NCBI RefSeq assembly: GCF_037126465.1
Contig: NC_088203.1
Location: 106,416,409 to 106,480,408 of the forward strand
Source of the DNA: Ornithodoros turicata
Lineage: Eukaryota; Arthropoda; Arachnida; Ixodida; Argasidae
DNA length: 64,000 bases
Direction of reading: 5' to 3'
A program made the position numbers and the translations under genes. The notes below the pieces were generated by a model. The model was not told the origin of the DNA. It made no database searches and was given only the letters and a program-made list of their open reading frames with translations. Position 1 is the first letter of the stretch. Each line of letters starts with the position of its first letter. This document shows, in pieces, positions 47,201-58,400 of the stretch.

Positions 47201-48913
47201 TCCAATGAACCAATGTCGTTCTAAGAATTATTTCAGGATGGATGCATTTATGAAACAGAGAAGACTCCTCAGTAGGACACCGGACAATGGGTCCCGCCCC
47301 GGAAGGATGCAGAAAAACGAAGGTCGAAGTGTTGAAAGAAAAATTGTGATGCTTGATGTTCTTTTATTGTGCTAAGCCAGTCAGCCAGAGGGTTAGGTTC
47401 TATCAGTATGATTGCACTTGTCTGTTTTTCATGTATCTTCCAATGAACCAAAGCCCTTCTAAGAATCATTTCAGGATGGATGCATCGATGAAACAGAGAA
47501 GACTCCTCAGTAGGACACCGGACAATGGCACCCGCCCCGGAAGGATGCAGAACAACGAAGGTTGAAGTGTTGAAAGAAAAATTGTGATGCTTGATGTTCT
47601 TTTATTGTGCTAAGCCAGTCAGCCAGAGGGTTAGGTTCTATCAGTATGATTGCACTTGTCTGTTTTTCATGTGTCTTCCAATGAACCAATGTCGTTCTAA
47701 GAATTATTTCAGGATGGATGCATTTATGAAACAGAGAAGACTCCTCAGTAGGACACCGGACAATGGGTCCCGCCCCGGAAGGATGCAGAAAAACGAAGGT
47801 CGAAGTGTTGAAAGAAAAATTGTGATGCTTGATGTTCTTTTATTGTGCTAAGCCAGTCAGCCAGAGGGTTAGGTTCTATCAGTATGATTGCACTTGTCTG
47901 TTTTTCATGTATCTTCCAATGAACCAAAGCCCTTCTAAGAATCATTTCAGGATGGATGCATCGATGAAACAGAGAAGACTCCTCAGTAGGACACCGGACA
48001 ATGGCACCCGCCCCGGAAGGATGCAGAACAACGAAGGTTGAAGTGTTGAAAGAAAAATTGTGATGCTTGATGTTCTTTTATTGTGCTAAGCCAGTCAGCC
48101 AGAGGGTTAGGTTCTATCAGTATGATTGCACTTGTCTGTTTTTCATGTATCTTCCAATGAACCAAAGTCCTTCTAAGAACCATTTCAGGATGTATGCACT
48201 TATGAAACAGAGAAGACTCCTCAGTTGGACACCGGACAATGGGTCCCGCCTCGGAAGGATGCAGAAAAACGAAGGTCGAAGTGTTGAAAGAAAAATTGTG
48301 AAGCTTGATGTTCTTTTATCGTGCTAAGCCAGTCAGCCAGAGGGTTAGGTTCTATCAGTATGATTGCACTTGTCTGTTTTTCATGTATCTTCCAATGAAC
48401 CAAAGCCCTTCTAAGAATCATTTCAGGATGGATGCATCGATGAAACAGAGAAGACTCCTCAGTAGGACACCGGACAATGGCACCCGCCCCGGAAGGATGC
48501 AGAACAACGAAGGTTGAAGTGTTGAAAGAAAAATTGTGATGCTTGATGTTCTTTTATTGTGCTAAGCCAGTCAGCCAGAGGGTTAGGTTCTATCAGTATG
48601 ATTGCACTTGTCTGTTTTTCATGTATCTTCCAATGAACCAAAGTCCTTCTAAGAACCATTTCAGGATGTATGCACTTATGAAACAGAGAAGACTCCTCAG
48701 TTGGACACCGGACAATGGGTCCCGCCTCGGAAGGATGCAGAAAAACGAAGGTCGAAGTGTTGAAAGAAAAATTGTGAAGCTTGATGTTCTTTTATCGTGC
48801 TAAGCCAGACAGCCAGAGGGTTAGGTTCTATCAGTATGATTGCACTTCTTTTCATGTGTCCTCCAACGAACCAAAGCCCTTCTAAGAATGATTTCAGGAT
48901 GGATGCATTCATG
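44264..48913. repeat. Satellite array, 238-bp monomer with 476-bp higher-order unit
   Basis: About 19 head-to-tail monomers recur every 238 bp (anchors GATGCTTGATGTTCT at 44,26x, 44,50x, 44,74x and so on). One monomer start lies at 237 bp (46,164) because of a single-base deletion. After the gap, every second monomer is nearly identical: the unit at 47,115 matches 47,591, 47,353 matches 47,829, and 48,067 matches 48,543. Amplification by dimers is therefore recent. Long frames are open on both strands in each monomer, but 238 is not a multiple of three, so each frame ends in the next monomer. I regard them as non-coding. Confidence 0.95.
46626..46725. other. Assembly gap (100 N)
   Basis: Exactly 100 N inside the satellite. 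The round number suggests a placeholder of unknown true size. Any frame across it is artificial. Confidence 0.98.
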
Positions 48914-48989
48914 AGAGTAGGTTTATAGTAAAGACTAAAAATCCGTAATCCGGGAATACGGAAACTGCGACATCGGGGTGTTTGTTGGT

Positions 48990-49095
48990 GCTGCATCGGA
49001 TAGAGCTTGCCGTTCGGCCTTACAGAGCTGGTCAAGATCACGACTAACGCACTGGGGGAATGCGCGTCCAAGGCCGACTTTCAAGGGCAGGGATT
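48990..49095 (-). repeat. SINE fragment
   Basis: On the minus strand this reads GCGCATTCCCCCAGTGCGTTAGTCGTGA followed by ...CTCTGTAAGGCCGAACGGCAAG, corresponding to the central block of the SINE family. Confidence 0.55.
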
Positions 49096-49451
49096 TCGGC
49101 TACATTTCATCTGAGTCAACGAGGCGGACTCGGAACAGATCACGTTCTTAAGAGAACCTGTTAGGCCACCTCTTACGTCTATGCTCAACGCTCAGGTTTC
49201 TCAGGCGACTGTAGCGCTTCATGCAGGATACGTGTAACTCACTTTTCTATTATCTTCAATGACTCTTTTTTTTCTTTTCTGAGTCCTCCGATGTCAAGAC
49301 AATACGTGCATCTCTAATGAACTACAAGTATTACAGTCCGTCTCATGAAGCGTAAGGTTAAGAGATTCTGGACTCCAGGAAGCCATATCGTTTATGTAGC
49401 GCTCCACGTGACCTCGAGGCGACTAAGCGAACTACTCTGCATCTGAAAAAT

Positions 49452-52400
49452 ATGAATCCCGATGAAGTGTGTCCGGTGGAGGTTCCAGTCTTTGGCGAAC
49501 ACCTCTGCGGTATTCCGCTGGTCGAAGTCGATCAGTGCCTTCCAGAAAAGGTTTGTATTCTGCTCCGGTTTTAGAGTATAGACATAATAAGGATAGATTA
49601 TATAGGAGGGGAATAACTAGCGTTTCCCATCCTTTCGGAAAGGGCACAGTGTTTCGCTCCTTCGGTTCAGGGGCACAATTTTTTTTTGTTCCATCTGGTG
49701 GGTACCGCGCCTATATGTGCGCCATACCTAACGTGGCCATAATTCCTCAGACTCCAAGACGGGGCATGGGGGCCTCAGCAAGTGTAATACATTTCACTTC
49801 CCCAATTCCGAGTGTTTCCCTGAGGTGTAGTTCCGTATCGGGACCACTCGTTTTTAAAAATTAGTGAAAGCGTTTAGGAAGGTAGATATTGCATAGAAGC
49901 GGAAAAAGGTCATATATTGAATCTAAAAATGTAAGAATTATAAAATTCTGTGGACTAGAACTTTTTGATATGCATTTCAACAACCCCATCTGATCCACTT
50001 TTAGCGCAGGAGAAACACGGGAATGCTAAGCCTAACGGACTCGAAACTTGCCATCTTGAAATAGGTAGTGTCGTTGAATTGGGCTAAATCACCTTACTTG
50101 AGTGAGGTTAGTCTAGGTTACGTTCTACAGATTGGGGGGTTGGGCGCCCCCCTCCCCCAATCACGCTCTAGGCGGCACTTTCTGACGAATTTCCCGAATT
50201 TTTTGTGGAGGGTCTAGCGAACGGATTTTTGTTCTGAAAATGGCTATGACATCAGGTGAGCGAAGGGACCAGATGTTCTGATTGGGACAACCTCGTGCCT
50301 TTTATAATTAAAAAATTAGTTATTGAAAGTCAATAAGGACATTACTTTACCAGTTTGCCGGTGCCCTCCCAAGGAGTGCCCTTCAACATATGTTATATTG
50401 CAATTGATTTCATCTCGAAAAGAGTGATATATATGTATTTTTAAAAGATCTGTTCGCATTTAGCTGGGACACCCTGTATATGAATATATAGGGTGCGCAA
50501 CTGAAGGCACTAAAACGCTATATGAGCACAGCTGCGATTCAGTGGATCAATACGAGGGAAAATATTGTGGGTCTAAGTACTGCGGTCAAAGTATAGGCAC
50601 TCGCTTTGTGGTTTGAGTGGTGGTAACATGGAGTGACGAAATGGCTCGGACGGATACACAACAGACGTTTAACTTCTTATTTATGTTTCGCCGGCTTCTC
50701 GGCAATCAAATTAGTGCTATCGTTAGACGACTAGCATTAGTGCTGGTGTAGCGTGGAATTGATTGTAAGTGTGACTCACAAAATTGCTCGGTCCCTGACC
50801 ACATCCAACCCACCAACGCTCTGCCCTCAAAGCTCTCTTCACCTTTCTGGATACCATAGGACTTCGATCCTTATTGTGAAAGGGCTGATTATTTCATTGC
50901 CCGCCCGCATCAGTATCGCCCCTTGCGATGAAACTCCCCACTGATCTTCTCATAATATGGTTGTTGTCGTTGTAAGTGTGGTTACGCTGCAGGTCAAGTC
51001 GTATTGCCGATAGAAGAAAATATAATCACTCCAGCTTTTTGCCACACAAAGCAGAAAACAAGCTTTTATGGCAGGTTTGATCACCGAAAGGCAATAGACG
51101 CGGGCCGGCAGGCGCAGGCAGGTAGCAGCCGACGAAACGACTCTTAGCTTTAACCTAACTGTAAAAATTGTAACCTCCTGGTTTGGGCTTCCCGCAGACA
51201 TTCTGCGCCGTGGGCAAGAAATTCGGGCGTTATTACGTGCACCGCTTCAGTGCCGAGAAGGCTTTCGGATTTCTAGGCCCTTTGCACAAATACCGAACGT
51301 TCTGCATAAGCATCGTCACCAAACAGTATCCTTTACCTTCGCAATAGAAAACGCTTCTGGTGTGTCCCCTTAACACATTTCTCTCAGGTACTTGGATGCC
51401 GTTGTACTTGGTACCGTGTGCATTAACACTTGTTTGTTGGCTATGAAGGTGACTCCTTTCTGGCTCGAGTAAGTATTCTAAAGAGAAAGTAAGGAGCTAC
51501 AAATAATTAAACGGATACCTGTTCATTCTCCCTCGCCGTTGACCCTTAGAGGTGTGATTACGAAGAGGACCAGCATAATATCCCGATTCATGAAGTCCTT
51601 TGTGTTTGAAATCACTATGTTTTATTCAAGCAGTGAGCTACACCGGTAAAATATTTAACCGAAACGAAGAAACTGTTCCGCTGTCGCGCACACAACTTGA
51701 AAGACAACAGTGTCAAACTCGTCGTGACCAAAATGCTCACAGGAGGGCGGAATGTCGTAAGGCAGAGGGCAACCCTGATCTGTGGTGGAGGCTGCTCAGG
51801 TGAATAGTTCTGTGGAACTACACAAATCCCAGGCGCCACAGACTTTTCGATTTCCTCATCGTTCTACTGCCTTTTGCCCGTACGCCGAGCACTTGGATTA
51901 AATACCGAACACCGTCTAGATTAAATACCGTTTCACGGCTAATCGACGTGACGTAGCTCAGCGCCACCTAGATAGAGAAAGGTTCTTCTTCACTTACAAT
52001 GAAAATGTGACTTGGTGACACATAATAAACAACCGAAGAGTGCATACTGAGAGAAGTTTCCATTAGCCGCACGAGGCACCACAGGCTTTCTGTGAAGACT
52101 TTGGTCAACGTGACACCTGGATATCTTTTGATATGTAAAGAAAAGACCCCATGACACCCTTCATTCTTCTAAGCATGTACCTATCTGCAGCGCTGTCTTC
52201 GTCTCTGTCTTCGTGACGGACATCTTGATCCGAGTCACAGCGCGGGGGTTCGTGTTCCACAAGTACACTTACCTCCGGGACGTATGGAACTGCCTCGATT
52301 TCACCGTAACTGTGGTCGGGTATGTGGCATTATTTTTCCTTTTTTTATTACTGTTCCATTATACGTTCTACAAGTAATCATGCCGCATATTCATTGGTGT

Positions 52401-55400
52401 TCCCCAAAGAAGACCGCGAGGAAGCCCTTTGTTGGACTGAACTTGATCCGTACCTTCGCACCCGTTCGCAGCCTCTTGACGACCATTTGTAGCACATGGG
52501 ACCCGAAATTTGTATGCCTAGCTTATGCCGCGAAATTACACTTTCGTGCAACAGAACACGTCAGTCCCACAGCCATAGTTTCCGCGGGCGTCGCGCCGGG
52601 ATTGCATAGGGCAGTTGCAGCAAAGTTTGCACAAGGGCACTTCTGGCCCAAGCGGCCACGGATCCAACGGTAGGTAGTTTCATCAGCGGGTTCTGCGTGG
52701 TGTTTCAAGCGGTATGGCACAAAGGAAAGCTATAAGACGTTGTAGGAAATCCACGCAAAAAGCGGGGCATCTCGCCAAGTGCGAACAACTCGAGACCATG
52801 TATTACAAAGTACCACGCCGCCTTCTGAACTACCGTGCGTGGCATACTTTGGGGCGATGACGTTGCCGCTCACTCACGCCACCATAGGCCCGTAGAAACA
52901 GGTCTATAGCTCAGGTCGCCAGCATATCGTTCAAGCATTGTTGCACAGCACGTTAAGAAGGCTGTTGAAGGAAGAGCTTGAGGGCGACTGTTCTCCCGGG
53001 CACAGCGTCTCCCGTCCTGAGGTTCTTCCCTTAACATTTCCTTAGCGGTTCGCTGCCCTCCTGCTTTAAGAGGCATTCATTTTAGCAGCATGTTGTCCAT
53101 CCTTGGTTATGTTTCAGTCTTATCGAGCTGGTCGGAATCCTGATTGGGACGTACACGGCCCACTTGAAGTCACTGCGCCCCTTTCGTCTTCTCAAGGTCT
53201 TCACTATTTTTCCAGGTAAGTTCTTATTACGGGCGCTGTACAGTGGTCCTTGTAATGTTTACGCTCGCTTCAGTGTTCGCTGGTCGATTCAGGGAAACGC
53301 GTTTCATCGGTCGCCTTTCTGCACTGGACCTACACCAGCGCACTGCACTGCGCTGCACGAAAACGAACAGCGAAATTCACCAACAGAAAGTGTCATAAAA
53401 CTGGGACGTTGCCCTTTCAAAGTATTAAACGTGCCCCAAGAAGAACACTGTCATTACAATATGCATCCAGTAAGTGCATACATAGCTTGTCAAGAGACTA
53501 AGCACAACTTCCAAGCAGGAGTACGCAGGTTGTCTTGCGAGTCTGCTGAACAGGGTTGCAGATGTGTGTACGAGAAATTTTCAGTGCTATGAAGGTCATT
53601 AGGCTACTAATAGCTTACAATAGACGTACGTTCGCTATATGTATGCGGGGCAGATACATCGGGACGCGCAATTGGATTTGAACAATTACTTTGATAAAAG
53701 GTATTCATTCGTAATTTATTCGAACCATTATTTCGTTCTTCGTCTTGGAATTTTGCAGCGCCTATCCTCATTACACCGTGAGACGACAGGTTGTCAACCG
53801 AAAATTCCTTCGGCTCGTTTACGTTGTGGATGTAGTTCCGTGCCCGGAGAAGTTGATGATGACGAATAGCAGCAAGAAGACAAGGACAGGGTAGAAGTAG
53901 ACAGGACAACTGCAGACTCTCAATTGAAGATTTCATCAAGGAACACAGCATCTTAAACGCTAACATCTCAGTTGAGAGTCTGGAGTTGTCCTGCCTACTT
54001 CTACACTATCCTTGTCTTCTTGCTGTTATTCGTCATCATGAATAGATGTTAGCGTTTAAGATGCTATGTTCCTTAATTCAACTTCAGTTGAGGGTCTGCA
54101 GTTGTCCTGCCTACTTCTACCCTGTCCTTGTCTTCTTGCTGCTATTCGTCATCACGAATAGATGTTAGCGTTTAAGATGCTGTGTTCCTTGATTGAACTT
54201 CAGTTGAGAGTCTGCAGTTATCCTGTCTAATTCTACCCTGTCCTTGTCTTCTTGCTGCTATACGTCATCACGAATAGATGTTAGCGTTTAAGATGCTGTG
54301 TTCCTTAATTGAACTTCAGTTGAGGTTCTGCAGTTGTCCTGTCTACTTCTACCATGTCCTTGTCTTCTTGCTGCTATTCGTCATCACGAATAGATGTTAG
54401 CGTTTAAGATGCTGTGTTCCTTGATTGAACTTCAGTTGAGAGTCTGAAGTTATCCTGTCTACTTCTACCCTGTCCTTGTCTTCTTGCTGCTATACGTCAT
54501 CATGAACTTATACCGACTACCCCGGATTGTTCCTATTGTGCAGACCAGTTGGTTTTAAAAATTACGGAAAGTGTTTAAAAATGAAATGCATACGAGCGAA
54601 AGAGGGTCAAATATCGTTAGAGATAACGTCTCCGTTGATACTTGGCAGGCCTCCGAACCATCATGAACACGATCATCAATGCAACCACCAAGATGTTCGA
54701 AGTGATAGTTCTGCTCTTCTTCAGTATCGTTGTCTTCTCCCTTCTAGGCCTCCAGGTATACGTTCAACGATGTGCTTTTCTCTCTTGCAACGCATGTCGA
54801 TCGATCACTTTCAGATGTTCATGTCCGTGTTGAGGCAACGATGCGTCACCAGCATGGAGCGTCTCGGAGTGTTAGACCAACTCCTTTACAAGAAAATCAT
54901 TCAGAACAGGACGTACTGGATGCTCGACGGAGATGACCCACACGAATTGGGCTTTGTCTGCGGAAACTTCTTCGGGTCGTAGTCAGTATTTGCTCTTGAG
55001 TCCTGTCGTCATCACATGGTTTCCGAATAAGTCTATCGCGGATGATGAAAAAAGGAAGTCACTGAAAAGGTTAGCCAGCTGTATAGGACTCGACCCCACA
55101 TATTCTGGATTACCGATCCAGGGTTCTTACCAATTGAGCTAAGCTAACACACCTCCCCAGCGACTTCCAAGAGTGCGTCATCTGAAGGGACAAACCAACC
55201 ACTCTCTCACTCATCCCACTTTCAGAGATACAGATGGAGTTACTGTTACTGCCGCGACCACCGCAAATGCAAAATTCGAGTGAGGTTTTTCCTGGGTTTT
55301 CCGAAGACTTTCCAGACGAATGTCGGCACAGTTCCCCCTGAAGTCGGTCCAGGACGCACACTAACCTCCCCTGTCCCCCACCCCTTCCTGTCCCCCACCC

Positions 55401-58400
55401 CTTCCTGCTGTCCTCTCTCCATCTATCCATGTCTGTACGCTCATAGCCACAGTTGCTTCGCGGCCCTAACACGACATTAAAAAAATATATATATCATCAG
55501 GGCCAGTTCTCCAACTTTGCCGGTGTGGCGGATGCGTTAGAACAAAAATGTTCGTCACTGCTGCTCCCCTAGCGGTATGCGATGACGACGCTTGAGTTTC
55601 GCAAACAAATACGAACGTTGATTATCGTGATATGAGGGGTGTTCAGTCTGTTATGTGCCAGATTATGTGGAATTTCGCAGTGAATTCAACGTATAGCTTG
55701 CGTGCAGTAAATGCGAAGAGGGCTTCTCGTGCGAACGCGTCGAAGAAGTGGAGGAAGACCGTGTCTACCCGTCGTTCGACAACATCCTCGTGGCCATCCT
55801 TACAACCTTCAACATTTTCACTCTGGACTCGTGGGAGGTGGCGTACAATATGGTACGTCAACCCGTGGTTTCTAACTCGAACTGGCGAGGCACAAAGTTG
55901 CTTAGACACGTTCTTGGACACTGACCTTACGATACGTGTTTCGCGCATGCTAGAAGCACGGAGTGTCGCTCATGAGAACCCATTCAGTGCCGTCATCGTT
56001 TCATTCTGATTTCAACCACCTACAAATTCATAAACATTTGCTAGACACGATGCTAGATGCTAAGTTGATCTGCTACGCTACAATAGGCCCGCAGTATTGG
56101 TAAATAAATCAATAAAAAAATCAATAAAAAAAAATCGTTTGCAGCTTCTGGAGTCCGTGGGACCATTGTGTTTCCCACTATTTTTGGTGACCGTTATGTT
56201 TGGTACGGCATATCTGGTCAACCTCATGCTGGCTATCATCGTTCACACATACGCCCACGAGGACGAACTGCAGAAGGCCAGGATGTTACAAGTATGTTTT
56301 TAAACATCACGTATTCCATTACGGAAGTGTTTCCCAATCTGTGGGTGGCGAGCCTCAGCTGGGTGGTGACACATTCAGCGGAGGAGAGTCCCGAAACGGC
56401 TAGGGAACTCGAAAAAAGCGACAGCAAAGGTTGTCGTTAGGCCATGCTCTATCCAGTATTCTGCATCACGAAAAGAACTTGCGGCAACGGACACAAGGTC
56501 TAACAAGCTATAGGAAAACGGGAACAGCCTTTTCTGCTGCCCCGGCCTGGCCCGTGGCCTACAAATTGTGACATAACGCAGATATTTGATGCTGTGTGTA
56601 AGAGTTGTCAAGATGATTTCGAGAGTCGCTTCCATGGGACAGCAGTCTTCATACCCGTATACGCTGTCCTGTGATTCATTTGTTGAACAGAAATATAAAC
56701 ATCTTTTCAGCGAGAGAGAGTGACTGTATGACTATGTGTGAAGCGTGGTGGTTTCATGACCACATTTCTGTTATCAGGCTGAAGGCGCGTTCATCATGGA
56801 CCTGTCGCTGTTCGAAGACATGAGCTACTTCACGATAGATGTGACCCGTGTCTACCTTCATCCACTGACCAGCCCCGATCAGATCCACAGTGACAGCTGG
56901 ATTCGACAGTTACGCTTCCAGCACAGGCTTCGTAAGGGTGAAACCGAAGCTGTGGGACGAGAGTTTGGAATGGGGATTATGATCAGCGACGTCGGTACCG
57001 AAGAACCCAAGAAGGCTCAAATGTGGGGAGCTGTCAAGAAGCCAGTCAGTACACTCCTATATCGTTGGACAAAAATTAGGGCGAATATTGTCGTTTTTCC
57101 AATACGTATTGGAATTGTATTCCAATTTCGAGCTCAATGCATTGGAATCCACGCGCGTAATCCCGGAAAAGCCACAAGAGAAGATAGGCAACAAGTACAC
57201 TCTTAAAAATGAACTTCACACTCTTAAAAATGAACTTCACCGCATAGCAGGCTCCTAGCCAACCATCATCTCGAATGATATCGTTATCTGCCCTGATTTG
57301 TTGAAAACGGGAGGCGTACGCCTTTTTTGTGACACTTATGCTGTTCATAATTGTCACAGAAAAGGCGTACGCCTCCCGTTTTCAACAAATCAGGGCAGAT
57401 AACGATATCATTCGAGATGATGGTTGGCTAGGAGCGTGCCGTGCGGTGAAGTTCATTTTTAAGAGTGCACCATATAGCACGCTCCTAGCCAATCATCATC
57501 CCGAATGATAACGTTCTCGCCCGCGATTTGTTGAAAACGAGAGGCGGAGCCTATTTTGTGCCGTACATAATGGACACAAAATAGGCTCCGCCTCTGGTTT
57601 TCAACAAATCGGGGGCGAGAATATTGTCATTCGGGATGATGGTTGGCTAGGAGCGTGCTACGTGGTGAAGTTCATTGTTAAGAGTGTAGAGCGTTGTTTT
57701 GTAACAATTTCCTTAGATTTACTGGTATTCACAGTCAGCATCCAGCAGTTAGTGTGCAGTGAATGACAGAGGTACTAACGATACCGTTCCCGTTGGATGT
57801 AGTCGCCGGAACGTTATCGAAGTTTGCGAATATTTTCGACGAAGCGAATGCGCTGCGAAGTATGTTGTTTTTACCACACTCTCAGAAAAAAAAAAAAAAA
57901 GCGTGTGAAAAGGTGGTAACTTCTATAGTTACCACCTAGGTCAACATAGCGTCTGATAAAGGGTTTAAAATGGTGGCAAAAGCAATTATCATACATCCAA
58001 ATTGCTACAAAAAGGCGTACGCCCCCCTCGCTCACCGAATCAGAAGTGGTAACCCTATCATTCGTGGGAGAGAGTGAGGTAGCAGGTAGAACTTTGCAAC
58101 CTTTTAGGCACAACATATGCGACAAATATTACCTCCTGAAAGGTATAACTTCTCCACGCTTTTTTCTGAGAGTGCACAACTCCAAACTACATGTGTGAAT
58201 CGCCTGTAGCGGCGTTACGGCGGCTATTCGGTCGCCTTCGGTGTTTCTGTGAGTGCATTTACTTTGATGGTGTAACTGTATTCGCTTCGTATTCGACTCG
58301 TTTTAAAACGACAATTCGCGCAGCTCTGAACTCGATATGTGTCCCTAAAGTGTCCATAGTCTCGATAAAACCATTAAAACCTCTCTATACCAACCCAGCT

